From positions 992,001-1,056,000 of the forward strand of contig JAGYJM010000002.1 in assembly GCA_018402085.1 (NCBI GenBank): a DNA stretch of 64,000 nt, read 5' to 3'. Made by a program: the position numbers and the translations under genes. Every line of letters starts with the position of its first letter. Position 1 is the first letter of the stretch. The stretch comes from Flavobacteriales bacterium. GTDB lineage: Bacteria > Bacteroidota > Bacteroidia > Flavobacteriales_D > Sanyastnellaceae. The notes under the pieces are model-generated. The model worked only from the letters and a program-made list of their open reading frames with translations. It was not told where the DNA came from and made no database searches. Positions 40,489 through 50,800 of the stretch are shown piece by piece.

Positions 40489-40962
40489 CTAAGCCGGTAC
40501 CTTAGCACCGGGAAAGATGCGTGACAGTTTCTCTTCGCGGTATGTAAAAACGCCTTTCACTTTTTTGTGAACCATCGCGCCTCCTAACATCTCGCCAAAC
40601 GCACCTCCGGGAAGCGCATAATGCAATACATCTTCCATCAGCACGCCGCCATCTTGCTCTTTAAAACGATGCAGGTGATGCCAAAAGCGGTAAGGACCAA
40701 ATCGCTGCTCATCGATGAAATAGTGATGATCAACACACTGGGTAATCTCTGTGACCCATTTCATCGGGATGTTCAGAACCGGACGAATGCGGTAAGAAAT
40801 GATTTGTCCGGCATAAGTACGCTCGCCATCTCCGGAGAGGATTTCAAAGCTCATATCATCGGGAGTGATGCGATCCAGGTTTTCCGGTATCGAGAAGAAA
40901 CCCCAGGCTTCTTCAATACTTAATGGCAACCATTGTTGAGTTGTGAGTCTATGCATTTTCAT
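40489..40962 (-). CDS. SRPBCC-fold protein
   Basis: 157 residues from ATG 40962. Begins with a typical SRPBCC opening (LTTQQWLPLSIEEAWGFFSI, PENLDRITPDDMSF), then IIPYRI-like strands, WVTEITQCVDHHYFIDEQRF and LMEDVLHYALPGGAFGEML, as in cyclase/dehydrase-like ligand-binding proteins of about 150 residues. These bind hydrophobic ligands or lipids in the cytoplasm. It lies between YkuK and a ceramidase-like enzyme in one operon; a lipid role would fit both neighbours but is inference. Confidence 0.85.
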   Translation of the reverse strand: MKMHRLTTQQWLPLSIEEAWGFFSIPENLDRITPDDMSFEILSGDGERTYAGQIISYRIRPVLNIPMKWVTEITQCVDHHYFIDEQRFGPYRFWHHLHRFKEQDGGVLMEDVLHYALPGGAFGEMLGGAMVHKKVKGVFTYREEKLSRIFPGAKVPA

Positions 40963-40997
40963 GACCAATAAACCGCCGAGGCAGCCATTGAGTTCAT

Positions 40998-41465
40998 TTA
41001 ATGACACAAGACATTGGCCGCCCATGCCGCCATGAGTAATCCGGGTTTTGCTTTCGCTTTGAAGCCCATGCTGCTGATGTAACCGGCACTCGCGTTCAGT
41101 ACTTTATTCGACGGATATGCCGGGTCGGTATTGAAATCCAGATCGATCTGTTTAATGTTGGCTCCCGTTTCATTCCGTATCAATTCAGCTGTCTCTACGG
41201 AGCGCTCCGTCTCACCCCACAGCTTGGTCCATAAATCTCCTATACGCGGCACTCGCTCTTTGCGGTAGATCACATGAGCACCGTTATCAGGAAACCTGAA
41301 GACCACAGTGGTTACATAAACGGTATACGAACGGTAGTTCTGGCTGTCACATCCGACGTAGAGCTCGCACTTCGGATACAACTCGAGAAATTCGCAGACG
41401 TAAGACGCCAGTTCAACCCTACGCCGACCACCCATAATCTGAAATATTCGACCTCTCTCTTCCAC
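40998..41465 (-). CDS. YkuK/DUF458 RNase H-like protein
   Basis: 155 residues. LYVGCDSQNYRSYTVYVTTV carries the first acidic residue of an RNase H-like fold, followed by IDLDFNTDPAYPSNKVLNAS, matching the DUF458 (YkuK) family. The biochemical activity of the family is unproved; a nuclease-type role is assumed from fold. GTG 41465 is used; ATG 41435 is possible. The SRPBCC gene follows 35 bases later on the same strand. No signal peptide. Confidence 0.8.
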   Translation of the reverse strand: MEERGRIFQIMGGRRRVELASYVCEFLELYPKCELYVGCDSQNYRSYTVYVTTVVFRFPDNGAHVIYRKERVPRIGDLWTKLWGETERSVETAELIRNETGANIKQIDLDFNTDPAYPSNKVLNASAGYISSMGFKAKAKPGLLMAAWAANVLCH

Positions 41466-41592
41466 GAAATGGTATAACTGCCTCTAAGGTAGTGAACGAT
41501 AACGATCAGCCAATTTGTTGAGTATGAAGAATACTTTAAGTGGTATGGAGTTCTCAACAAGTTATAAACGCGGGTTTTCCGACCTTCGTCTC

Positions 41593-42144
41593 ATGCGAAC
41601 ACTTCTCTTCTTACTGGTCTTTGTGGGTGGTACAGCTGCAGGACAAGAAACAAGGCTTTTCTGCGCACAGCTCATAGCAGAAGGCGAACCGGCTGCTTTA
41701 CTTGAAGCGCAAGATGGCCTGTTTTCAACGGTGGGTGATTTCGGGCCGGGCAGCTCTTATTTTTTTGAGGTAAGCGCATTTGCGTCTGGTGAATACTATT
41801 TGATCACAGAAGACTCAAATGGGCGTATCAAGGTTAGCCGGGCAAAAGAGGTTAAGGTACCTGATGAAAGGATGATGCTGCGTTTGCCCGGTACTGATCA
41901 ATGTGTGGTTGATGATTCGGGCAATCGTGATGAGGTGGCTGTTTTTTTCTCTGCCACGCCGCAAAAGCGGCGGATGCTAAAACGGTCGCTGCGTCGTGCA
42001 TCGGGTAATTTTACCAATAAAGTGCGTTCAACTCTTTTGAATGAAGGTGTGACTTTTGCCTATGAAGGCTGCATTACGGTAAAGATGGATGCGGAAATCA
42101 CCGAAGCCTCCGCTGTAATGATTGTCAGCATCGACAAAAAGTAA
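41593..42144 (+). CDS. Hypothetical secreted protein
   Basis: 183 residues from ATG 41593: MRTLLFLLVFVGGTAAGQE is a clean signal peptide. The mature part has a beta-rich stretch (about 35-100) and a basic helix (PQKRRMLKRSLRRASGNFTN) before a C-terminal strand ending in VSIDKK, with four Cys. Family not recognised. The longer frame from 41515 lacks an obvious signal. A dispersed hairpin copy (41957-41983) encodes the PQKRRMLKR stretch, so this basic helix may derive from the repeat. It has its own terminator. Confidence 0.7.
   Translation: MRTLLFLLVFVGGTAAGQETRLFCAQLIAEGEPAALLEAQDGLFSTVGDFGPGSSYFFEVSAFASGEYYLITEDSNGRIKVSRAKEVKVPDERMMLRLPGTDQCVVDDSGNRDEVAVFFSATPQKRRMLKRSLRRASGNFTNKVRSTLLNEGVTFAYEGCITVKMDAEITEASAVMIVSIDKK
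41957..41983 (+). repeat. Dispersed hairpin element, copy 10 (sense)
   Basis: Stem CGCCGC / GCGGCG, loop AAAA, tail GATGCTAAAAC. Read as CGG ATG CTA, the same frame as in the first symporter. Confidence 0.75.
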
Positions 42145-42171
42145 AAAGCCGCCCGGTATGAGGGCGGCTTT
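42145..42171 (+). terminator. Intrinsic terminator of gene 41593
   Basis: AAAGCCGCCC / GGGCGGCTTT, 10-bp stem with a seven-base loop directly after the stop codon. The T run is short. Confidence 0.7.
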
Positions 42172-42190
42172 AGGTAATGCAGAAAGTTGT

Positions 42191-42219
42191 GTCATCCGGC
42201 GCTTCCCGATAAATCGAGA
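42191..42219 (-). repeat. Truncated long-form hairpin element
   Basis: Minus strand: CTCGATTTATCGGGAAGCGCCGGATGAC. It matches the inner hairpin and tail of the long copy inside the 3-hydroxyacyl-CoA dehydrogenase gene (60343-60382) but lacks the outer 5' arm. Intergenic. Confidence 0.4.
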
Positions 42220-42238
42220 CAAGTTTTGCGCAGAAAAA

Positions 42239-44842
42239 CTACTTAGCGGCGAGTGCCAGTTCAATCAACTTCCGGATGTGGTTACGATGTGCGCGGGTCA
42301 TGGTGTCTGGCGATGAAGCGCTGCGCATTAAGCGGTCTATGCGCTCCAATTCGAAAAGCGCCATGCTTTGAACAGGTATGGCGTGACGCGACTTTTCACC
42401 GATTGCGCCGATCAGTTGCTTGGTGTACATAACCTGTAGGTTCTGGCGAACGGCGTTCACTTTCCCACGAAGGTCTGCTTCAAAGATGGCATCAGTAAGA
42501 TCGGTCATCATCTCATCCAGGGTGTAGGTGTTGCCATACATTTGACTGTCGACAATTCGCTTGGTGGTGCTTGGGTTCATCAGGTGCATGAGGCACATCA
42601 TTTGAGCGAAACGAGCACGATCCTGAATTTGTGGGTCTTCGTTCTGACCGAAATGATTGAAGCCCCTCCGCTGGCTCATCAGGTAATTCAAGAGCTGATC
42701 AGGAGCATCGAAAGCGTCAGGAGCAAAGGCGTACTTCGCCAGCGCAGTCATGGCTGCGCGCTGACGCTCTTCGCTGACCGGTGTAAAGGGTACTACTTCG
42801 TCTTCAGTTTGTCCGGGAAGCGCACGATCAATGTGAACCCCACCGATTTGACGCGTCATGATACTGATCTGCGTGGAGTACTCCCCGGTAAGTGCGTAGT
42901 AGGCGGTGAGCAACTCCTGGGTAGTTTCTCCTGCTTTCAGGTAGCGGTCTTTAATGCCGGGCATCAGCTCACGCACGAGTTCACAACGCTCAGAGGCATA
43001 AGCCACCGGGTCATTGCTTAGGTCGTAAATATTGATGTCAGGGTCAATACCACGGCCGGGTGAACGCATATCATCAGCATCATTGCCGAAGGCTAGCTCG
43101 TGCCGTGAAGATTTTGCAAGAATCGATTCAAGTCGCTCCTCCTCGGCCTTAGAGTCTGGGAGTCCGGGCGAATAACCATAGTCGATGACCCAGAAGTCGT
43201 AAGGCCCAGGTGAATCGTCGTAGAAGAGGGTTTGTTCTTCAGGATTGGCGGCAAAGTTGATAGCCGGATATTCCATGACGGAGTTGCAAAGGCCTTTATC
43301 AGCCACCACGTCAGCATCTTTAATTTCTTCGGGAGAGAGCAGCGTAGAGGCGCGCATATTATGGCTCAAACCGAGGGTGTGGCCTACTTCGTGCAGTACC
43401 AGTCGGTAAAGTGTCTGTTTCACAAAGTCTTTCTCGGCCACCTCTGACATGTTCATAGCGCGCATGGCAGCCATGCCGAAGAGGGTGTTACGCTGCATTA
43501 CGCCGCCCATATCGCAGCGGTGCATATCAGCGATGATGTCTTCTTTAGTAAGGTCTGCTTCTGCGCCTTGCATGCCAGCTTCGCTAAAGACTTCCTGACG
43601 GAAAAGTCTTCCGCGGATGGCTGCAAACTCCAGCATGATGTCGGCACCGAGAATCTCTCCCGTACGAGGGTTTACGAAGCTGGGACCATAGCCGCCAAAT
43701 GGCGGACGAGGAGAAGAGGTCCATCGAAGCACGTTGTAGCGAATATCCCCGGCATCCCAGCTCGCCGTGTCGGGTTGTACTTTCACTACCACGGCATTTT
43801 TCCAGCCGGCCGCTTCAAAGGCTTCATTCCAGCGTTCAACGCCGGCTTTTATGATGGGGCGAAACTCTTCAGGGGTGGTGTTTTCGATCCACCAGGTGAT
43901 GGGTTTTACAGGTTCAGACACGGCTGCCCCGGGATCTTTCTTTTCGAGGTTCCAGCGGTGAATCATGTCACGGTAAGGAGCTGCTTCGAAGCTGGTCATA
44001 TCATTCACCTGTGTCATGAAATAACCGATGCGTGGGTCATCCCGACGCGGACGAAAGTCATTTTGCGGCATTTCAATCAGGCTATGCTGATAGTAAACGG
44101 TAATGTAGCGGGTGTCTGTAACCGCTGTGCTTCCACCTCTCCGCGGTGCCGGGTTGTCATAAACATAGGCCACTGAGACATCCGTATTTTCGGGGTAGCT
44201 TCGAATGCCTTCAATTTTCGTTTTTGATTTGCTGAGGCTGCCCAGCATTCCCGGTATTTTCGGGTTGCCCGGCGGTTTGATCATCTGAAACTGCTCCGAT
44301 AGAAAAATATTGTCTCCGTCAATAAGGAAAACCCCAGTTGAGTCGCTTTTGCCCTCAATTTTCTCGCTGGCGATAATAGGGGTGTTGATGTTGGCACTTT
44401 TGGCCTTGCTCAACGCGTTGTTCTCGTCAAAATAATATGAGGTATTCTGGTGTTTGATCTCAATCCGGTCAAAGTAGCGTTCAAATGTGATCACCTTTGA
44501 GCCACGATATGACCCCCTGAAGTAACCCGCATCAAGCACGCCGTCTTGCACGAAGCTGAAGTAAATGAACTCTTTACCAAGTTGCTCTTCTTTGATTTCG
44601 AGCCAGGTTTTTCCGGAGGTGGTATCTTGGTGTACCGTAAACAAACCTTCGTAACTGATGCAGTTTTTTGTCAGTTCAGAAGGGTCTTTAAAGTCGTCTT
44701 TTGCCTTCTTTTCAGTCTTTTCTTCTGACTTGTTTTTCTCCTTTTTTCCGAAGAATTGCGCTTCTGCCGGATGGCTAGAAAAAGCGAATAGGGCTGTCAT
44801 GAGCAGGCTCAGTGCCCACAGCATTTTCTTCCTCATTTTCAT
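42239..44842 (-). CDS. Zinc metalloprotease, DUF5117/DUF5118 type
   Basis: 867 residues. Signal peptide (LWALSLLMTALFAFSSHPAEA), then a Lys/Glu-rich linker (FFGKKEKNKSEEKTEKKAKD), a DUF5118/DUF5117 region (about 60-330) and a metzincin-like domain with LHEVGHTLGLSHNMRAS (HExxHxxGxxH). A DUF4953-type C-terminal region completes the usual length for this Bacteroidota family. It is exported, probably to the periplasm or cell surface, and degrades proteins or peptides. A TACATTCG element lies 24 bases before ATG 44842. It is divergent from the GT87 gene. Confidence 0.92.
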   Translation of the reverse strand: MKMRKKMLWALSLLMTALFAFSSHPAEAQFFGKKEKNKSEEKTEKKAKDDFKDPSELTKNCISYEGLFTVHQDTTSGKTWLEIKEEQLGKEFIYFSFVQDGVLDAGYFRGSYRGSKVITFERYFDRIEIKHQNTSYYFDENNALSKAKSANINTPIIASEKIEGKSDSTGVFLIDGDNIFLSEQFQMIKPPGNPKIPGMLGSLSKSKTKIEGIRSYPENTDVSVAYVYDNPAPRRGGSTAVTDTRYITVYYQHSLIEMPQNDFRPRRDDPRIGYFMTQVNDMTSFEAAPYRDMIHRWNLEKKDPGAAVSEPVKPITWWIENTTPEEFRPIIKAGVERWNEAFEAAGWKNAVVVKVQPDTASWDAGDIRYNVLRWTSSPRPPFGGYGPSFVNPRTGEILGADIMLEFAAIRGRLFRQEVFSEAGMQGAEADLTKEDIIADMHRCDMGGVMQRNTLFGMAAMRAMNMSEVAEKDFVKQTLYRLVLHEVGHTLGLSHNMRASTLLSPEEIKDADVVADKGLCNSVMEYPAINFAANPEEQTLFYDDSPGPYDFWVIDYGYSPGLPDSKAEEERLESILAKSSRHELAFGNDADDMRSPGRGIDPDINIYDLSNDPVAYASERCELVRELMPGIKDRYLKAGETTQELLTAYYALTGEYSTQISIMTRQIGGVHIDRALPGQTEDEVVPFTPVSEERQRAAMTALAKYAFAPDAFDAPDQLLNYLMSQRRGFNHFGQNEDPQIQDRARFAQMMCLMHLMNPSTTKRIVDSQMYGNTYTLDEMMTDLTDAIFEADLRGKVNAVRQNLQVMYTKQLIGAIGEKSRHAIPVQSMALFELERIDRLMRSASSPDTMTRAHRNHIRKLIELALAAK

Positions 44843-44866
44843 TGACTTTTAGGTGTAAAGAGGTAA

Positions 44867-44874
44867 CGAATGTA
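44867..44874 (-). promoter_or_regulatory. -7 element of metalloprotease gene
   Basis: TACATTCG on the minus strand, 24 bases before ATG 44842. Confidence 0.4.
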
Positions 44875-44950
44875 AGTCTTTTCATGGCGAAATGTTCGCT
44901 GAGTGCAGCAACGAGCTTTGGTTGAGCATCATCCAATGCCCTGAAAACGG

Positions 44951-44958
44951 TACTTTCG
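44951..44958 (+). promoter_or_regulatory. -7 element of GT87 gene
   Basis: TACTTTCG ends four bases before GTG 44963. Either the message is leaderless with a GTG start, or the true start is ATG 44993. Confidence 0.4.
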
Positions 44959-44962
44959 CGAT

Positions 44963-46204
44963 GTGAGCAAAACACAAGTCATTTGGCCGGCAATGGGCAT
45001 CATTCTGCTGATCTGCTTCGCTTTTGGTGCCCTAAATATGTACAATGGGCGCTTCGAAATGCGAGACCTTCAGGTGTATTACGATGCCGCCGGAAAATTA
45101 TTGGATGGGGAGAGTCCGTATAGACAAGCTTTTGGTCTTTCAAGTGGGTTTTACAAATATTCAGCTTCAGCCGCGGTTGTATTCATGCCTTTTCATGCTT
45201 TGGGCTGGTGGGCCACACGCATAGTGTTTTTCACCATTATCAGTGCGTCTGTAGCGTGGTTCTTACCAGACTTTACCTCCCGGTTCAGGCGAGAGTTGGG
45301 CTTTGATAACAAACATACAAGCGCCGTTGTGCTCTTCACTGGTATCGCACTTGCCGGACATATCAGCCGGGAGTTATTACTTGGAAATGTTAATTGGTTG
45401 CTATTCTTACTGGTCTTTGCAGCTTTCTTTCAATTGCGCCGTAATGAATGGTTGGCGGGCATTTTACTCGCGTTGGCGTTGACCTTCAAACCGCATTTTG
45501 CGGTGGTGCTTCCGTGGTTGATACTACGTAGCCATTTTAAGGCATTCACAGCCCTTATCGTTGCGTTTTTCGTGTTTCTGATGCTGCCGGCTGCGGGCTG
45601 GGGTATTGAACATACCGCGGCTCTCATACGTGAGTGGATGGAGGCAATGCAGGCGCACAATACCGGGCTTGCGGAAAGTCCGAATACCTTTTACGGATTG
45701 TTTTCACTAGTGACAGGTGCAGAGGCTTCATGGGTGGTGCTTTTTTTTCTCGGCCTAACGGCCGGATGTGTTTTGGTATGGATGTTGTCACATTTTCGAA
45801 TTGAACGCAAAGCACTGGCGCAACAAGCATTGCATCAACCTTCATTTACCGATCAACCGGGGCAGCTTTTAAGCAGTAACCGACTGCTCGAGTTCTCCGT
45901 CCTGCTTGCCTTAGTACCCAATTTAGTGCACACGGATACAGAACATTTCATGTGGACTTTCCCATTGATTGTTGCGGCAGGATCTTCCTGGTTTTCGGTA
46001 TCACCAAGACCGCTTGTGCCCGCGTTATTCATCGCACTGGCCCTAATCCCCTACACCTTGAACACTCCGGATCTATGGGGGCAAAACGCTGCAGAGTTTT
46101 TTGATAAAAGTGGTGTGCTCGGGCTTGCTAACGCAGCACTGATAGCCGCCGGACTCTGGCTATACAGCCGCTATCGTTCAGACAGAATGCTTTCGACTGA
46201 CTGA
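44963..46204 (+). CDS. GT87 (DUF2029) membrane mannosyltransferase-like protein
   Basis: 413 residues, about ten membrane helices. The N-terminal EMRDLQVYYDAAGKLLDGES, with the acidic residue after the first helix, SPYRQAFGL, and the GNVNWLLFLLVFAAF and LTFKPHFAVVLPWL segments are typical of the polyprenyl-phosphate-dependent glycosyltransferase family 87. It would transfer a sugar on the outer face of the inner membrane; acceptor unknown. The GTG start lies four bases after a -7 element; ATG 44993 is an alternative start. A weak hairpin-element candidate lies at 45751-45773. Confidence 0.82.
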   Translation: MSKTQVIWPAMGIILLICFAFGALNMYNGRFEMRDLQVYYDAAGKLLDGESPYRQAFGLSSGFYKYSASAAVVFMPFHALGWWATRIVFFTIISASVAWFLPDFTSRFRRELGFDNKHTSAVVLFTGIALAGHISRELLLGNVNWLLFLLVFAAFFQLRRNEWLAGILLALALTFKPHFAVVLPWLILRSHFKAFTALIVAFFVFLMLPAAGWGIEHTAALIREWMEAMQAHNTGLAESPNTFYGLFSLVTGAEASWVVLFFLGLTAGCVLVWMLSHFRIERKALAQQALHQPSFTDQPGQLLSSNRLLEFSVLLALVPNLVHTDTEHFMWTFPLIVAAGSSWFSVSPRPLVPALFIALALIPYTLNTPDLWGQNAAEFFDKSGVLGLANAALIAAGLWLYSRYRSDRMLSTD

Positions 46205-46233
46205 CTTGAGCCTGATCTGCACGGGTGAATCAT

Positions 46234-46241
46234 TACCTTTG
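46234..46241 (+). promoter_or_regulatory. -7 element of thiolase gene
   Basis: TACCTTTG, 29 bases before ATG 46271. It argues for that ATG over GTG 46244. Confidence 0.5.
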
Positions 46242-46270
46242 AGGTGAATTTTGAAAACTCAACCAATCTC

Positions 46271-47446
46271 ATGAAAGAAGTAGTTATTGTTGGCGCTGCA
46301 CGAACACCGATGGGTAAATTTCTGGGCGGACTCAGCTCTGTGCCCGCACCAAAGCTCGGTGCAGTGGCGATTCAGGGTGCTCTTGCAAAATCGGGTGTAA
46401 GCGCTGACCAGGTACAGGAGGTCTTTATGGGCAACGTACTACAAGCCGGTATCGGACAGGCTCCTGCGCGTCAGGCCGCTATGTTTGCCAACATACCTGA
46501 AAGCGTTCCCTGCACCACCATAAATAAAGTATGTGCGAGCGGAATGAAGGCGGTAAGCCTTGCTGCACAGAGTATCATGACCGGAGACAACGACATTGTG
46601 ATCGCCGGAGGTATGGAAAATATGAGCGCTGTTCCGCATTACTACCAGGCGCGAAACGCACAGAAGTTTGGCGACGTCAGGATGATTGACGGGATGTTAA
46701 AAGACGGGCTCACTGATGTGTACAACCGCGTACATATGGGAAATTGTGCTGAACTGTGTGCCAAAGAGAACAACATCAGCCGCGAAGAACAAGACGCTTT
46801 TGCTATTGAGTCATACAACCGTGCAGCCAAGGCCTGGAAAGAAGGCCGATTTGCGGAGGAAGTTGTTCCTGTTGAAGTTCCACAGCGTAAAGGTGATCCG
46901 ATTGTGATCAGCGAAGATGAAGAATACACCAACGTAAAGATGGAGAAAATCCCTTCACTGCGTCCGGCGTTCGATAAAGAAGGCACCGTGACAGCAGCGA
47001 ACGCCTCTACATTGAATGACGGGGCGTCAGCATTGGTGCTTATGAGCAAAGAGAAAGCCGAAGAACTCGGACTGAATCCGATTGCACGTATCGTGAGCTT
47101 TGCTGATGCCGCTCAAGCACCTGAGTGGTTTACAACGGCTCCATCTAAAGCACTACCGAAGGCCTTGGATAAGGCAGGCTTAAAGAATTCAGATATTGAT
47201 TTCTGGGAGTTGAACGAAGCATTTGCGGTAGTTGGCCTTGCGAATATTGCAGAACTCGGACTTGATGCGTCAAAGGTTGACGTAAACGGCGGAGCAGTGG
47301 CCCTTGGCCATCCGCTCGGTAGTTCAGGTTCGCGTATTCTGGTCACACTGATCAATGTGCTGAAGCAGAACAAGGGTCGCTACGGTGCAGCCGGTATCTG
47401 CAACGGTGGCGGCGGCGCATCAGCTATGGTGATCGAAGCGCTGTAA
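46271..47446 (+). CDS. Acetyl-CoA C-acyltransferase (thiolase)
   Basis: 391 residues, normal length. Begins [20 protein letters not shown]. The acyl-enzyme Cys is C88 in [19 protein letters not shown], the His motifs are WELNEAFAV and [19 protein letters not shown], and the second catalytic Cys lies in [17 protein letters not shown]. It condenses or cleaves acyl-CoA with acetyl-CoA in the cytoplasm. Together with the 3-hydroxyacyl-CoA dehydrogenase at 60055 it fits fatty acid or ketone-body metabolism, although the two genes are far apart. Which direction dominates is not readable. Confidence 0.96.
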   Translation: MKEVVIVGAARTPMGKFLGGLSSVPAPKLGAVAIQGALAKSGVSADQVQEVFMGNVLQAGIGQAPARQAAMFANIPESVPCTTINKVCASGMKAVSLAAQSIMTGDNDIVIAGGMENMSAVPHYYQARNAQKFGDVRMIDGMLKDGLTDVYNRVHMGNCAELCAKENNISREEQDAFAIESYNRAAKAWKEGRFAEEVVPVEVPQRKGDPIVISEDEEYTNVKMEKIPSLRPAFDKEGTVTAANASTLNDGASALVLMSKEKAEELGLNPIARIVSFADAAQAPEWFTTAPSKALPKALDKAGLKNSDIDFWELNEAFAVVGLANIAELGLDASKVDVNGGAVALGHPLGSSGSRILVTLINVLKQNKGRYGAAGICNGGGGASAMVIEAL

Positions 47447-47471
47447 GCTTCAAAACAAGTTTAGAAAATGC

Positions 47472-47500
47472 AAAAGCCCTCCGGAAGAGAGGGCTTTTTT
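47472..47500 (+). terminator. Intrinsic terminator of thiolase gene
   Basis: AAAAGCCCTC-CGGAAGA-GAGGGCTTTTTT: eight or more paired bases and a T run of six, 25 bases after the stop. Confidence 0.88.
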
Positions 47501-47539
47501 AGTGCCGAGTATTCTGAAAGGTAATTATTTAGAACAGTG

Positions 47540-47714
47540 ATGCGCTGTACCCCCAACGCCGGGCTCCCGACTCCCGACACCCGACACCGTCAACAATGCA
47601 TCATTCTCCAATTAACCGGCGGCAATAGCCGCCGCCACACATCGATGGCCATCTAACCCGAAGCAGCGCAAGTATGCGCTGTACCCCCACCGCCGGGCTC
47701 CCGACTCCCGACAC
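47540..47714. repeat. Near-identical 41-bp direct repeats in a gene-free stretch
   Basis: 47540-47580 and 47674-47714 differ at one position. Both are rich in CTCCCGA units and run on into further CCGACAC-type repeats. A hairpin CGGCGGC-AATA-GCCGCCG lies between them. The 357-base gap between the thiolase and the giant gene holds only these repeats and two terminators. Confidence 0.75.
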
Positions 47715-47745
47715 CGAACTCCCAACGCGCACGCGATTCATAAAC

Positions 47746-47776
47746 AAAAAGGGCTACCCAATGGGTAGCCCTTTTT
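47746..47776 (-). terminator. Strong bidirectional terminator of the giant HYR gene
   Basis: AAAAAGGGCTACCC-AAT-GGGTAGCCCTTTTT, a perfect 9-bp GC-rich core with A5/T5 flanks, 28 bases beyond the stop on the minus strand. Confidence 0.9.
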
Positions 47777-47803
47777 CCGTTATCACAAGTACGCTTTGCG
47801 AAC

Positions 47804-50800
47804 TTATTTCTTGATGATGAGGCGATCGGTGATCACTTCATACTCAGTCGTCAAGCGGTAGAGGTAAACACCGGCCGGCAGCTCAACAGTGCTGTACTCG
47901 AAGCGGTAAGCTTCGTTTGCTTGCGCGTCAGCGTGGAAGAGCTCTGCAACCTTCTGACCGTTCAGTCCGAAGATCTCAACCTTCGCCAATCCGTTTTCAG
48001 CAATGCTGAACTCGATGAAGGTCTTGTTGATGGCAGGGTTAGGGTAAGCACGGAGCTTAGACACCTGGTCACCTTTCGATACCATCTCAACTGCTTCTTC
48101 AGTTTCGATATCGATACCCGGAACGTCCCCGCCGAGGTCAGCGAAGCTGATCACCTGAGTGAAGCAGGTTTCGTTGCCTACGCAGTCAGTTGCACACCAT
48201 GTACGAACGATCTCGTACTGTGGACAACAATCGTGATCGAAGGCGAAGTCACCTGAACCGTTCACCTCGTCGCCGAGGAAGATACCGTCATAAGTGAACC
48301 AGCCGCCGCCGCCGTAGTTGGCGTTCACGTTGTTCGCAGCAACACCTACCTGGTAACCATAGTAGAGGTTAGATGGAGCGTGGCTCAAGTTCAGTACAGA
48401 ACCTTCGTAATCACCCCAACCGGTGAGGGTTGCACCTTCAGACATGATGTAGTACATCCAGTCGAGGTACTCGTCACCTGCGATGTCACAGTCGTCTTTG
48501 AAGCTGGTTGGGAAGCCTTGTGTTGACCACATGTCCCAATCCATACCGTTCTCGAATTCTACAGCGATCTCCCATCCTGCGTCAGGATTGTTGTTCGCTG
48601 AAACCGTTCCGGTCAGAACCGCTGACCCATCAGGGAACTCCGTCCAGCTCGCATCGATCGTGCTGTAGTAAGAAGCTGCTTCGCCCGCGAAGTTGAAGAG
48701 TACGACACTCCAGATTTCAGTACCTGCACAAGTCTCACCATCTTCGAATGCTTCAGGAGTCATCGCGTTACAGAACGCGCTGCTACCTTCCGGTGGAAGT
48801 TCCCCTATCAGCTCCTCAGTGAAGCTTACTTCTACATCACCTTCACAGTTGTCAAACGCAGTTACATCAGCAACCGCAGGTACGTCGTCTTCACAGTCGA
48901 TCACCAGCTCTGCCTCAGGAAGACCTGAAAGCTCAGGAGCAGTAGTGTCAACTACCGTGATGATCTGTACAGCAGTAGTGGCGTTTCCACACTCGTCAGT
49001 AGCTGTGTACGTACGGGTCAGGGTGTATTCAGTAGCACACTCTGTCTCTTCGATTACGTCTTCATTGGTGATGCTTACTTCACCGCAGTTGTCAGTGGCA
49101 GATGCCATTGGTGCAGGAAGCTCAACATCACATTCGATGGTTACGTCATCGGCAACCATGTCGAATACCGGAGCAGTAGTATCTTGTACAGTGATGTTCT
49201 GTGACTGAACGGTTTCGTTACCGCAGTCGTCAGAAGCAACCCATGTGCGTACGATAGTGTACGAATCAGCACACTCACCTTCAATGATTTCTTCACCGAG
49301 GTACTCGATGGTTACATCCTCATCGCAGTTGTCGAATGCAGCAGCACCTGTCGCAACTTCAGGGATCATGTCACACTCTACCGTCTCGTCTTCTGGGAAG
49401 ATCTCGAACTCAGGTGCGGTAGTATCAACTACAGTGATCGTCTGAGACTGCTCTGTGATGTTGTCACAGTTGTCTTCAGCAGCCCATGTGCGGATGATGG
49501 TGTATGACTGCGGACAGTCACCTTCAACGATTTCCTCGCCGAGGTATTCAACCATTACTTCGTCGTCACAGTTGTCTGTTGCAAAGACCTCTTCAGCGGC
49601 AGCAGGTACGTTGTCGCATTCTACGGTTGCATCTTCAGGGAATTCAACAAACTCCGGAGCAACTTCGTCGATGAGGTGAATGATCTGCTGCGCAGTCGAA
49701 ACGTTACCACATTCGTCAGTTGCAGTGTAGTCACGGATGATCGTGCCTTCACAACCACCTGATACGAAGGTATCTTCGAAATCGATGGTTACTTCACCAC
49801 AGTTATCGGTAGCTGTGAGCGTCGCAACGTCGATGCTGTCACAAGGAACGTCGATCTCAACAGGGTACTCGTCGAATACTGGAGCAGTAGTATCTACTAC
49901 GTTGATGATCTGCTCAGCAGTAGTAGAGTTACCACACTCATCCGTTGCAGTGAACGTACGAACGATCGTCTCATTTTGCGGACATCCTTCACAGTCACCA
50001 GGGAAGGTGAAGTTCGAGATCTCGAGCACAGCTGCACCCATTGAGCCGTCTGTAGCATCGATGCCAAATCCGATGAGATCACCTTCATTTGCCTCAAACG
50101 TTACCACACCGTTCTGAGTGAACCCGGCATCATCTGCAGTGAGGTCAAAACGCTCACCGTTGATGTAGTAAGCAATGTCGAATGACGGACCGTCTACATC
50201 AAAGGTCTGATAATCCCAGCTGAAGCTGTATTCACCTGTTCCGGATGCTGTGATCGTTGCTTCCGTGCTGATGCCAAAGAACTCGTTGTTGTTACCTGTA
50301 ATTGTCAGTACACCGTCAACAACGTCGATAGAACCGTCGCCGTCATTGGTGTTGAGGCTCCAGTTTGACGGGTCGTAGTAACCTGCGAAACCTTCACACT
50401 CGCCTTCGTTCTGAAGAACCTCATCTGCAAAAGTGATTTCCACCTCACCGCAGTTGTCAGAAGCCTCAGCATTTGCAGCAGGAAGCTCTTCGTCACATTC
50501 GATGGTCATGTTTTCAGGTACGAAGTCGAAATCAGGTGCTGTAGTATCAACAACGGTGATGATTTGTTCAGCCGTGTTGCTGTTGCCACACTCATCAGTA
50601 GCAGTGTAGATACGAGTTACAACGAACTCTTGTGCACACTCGCCTTCTTCGATGAGGTCTTCGCTGGTGATGGTTACTTCACCGCAGTTGTCTGTCGCAG
50701 ATGCGTCAGGTGCCGGAAGCTCCTGATCACACTCTACAGTGACATCCTCAGCAACGAAGTCAAACTCAGGAGCAGTAGTATCCTCTACTATAATGGTCTG

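Noticed and set aside
45751-45773. CGGCC-TAAC-GGCCGGATGTG in the GT87 gene as an element copy
   Set aside because: The loop and tail deviate; kept only as a weak candidate pending a model-based search.
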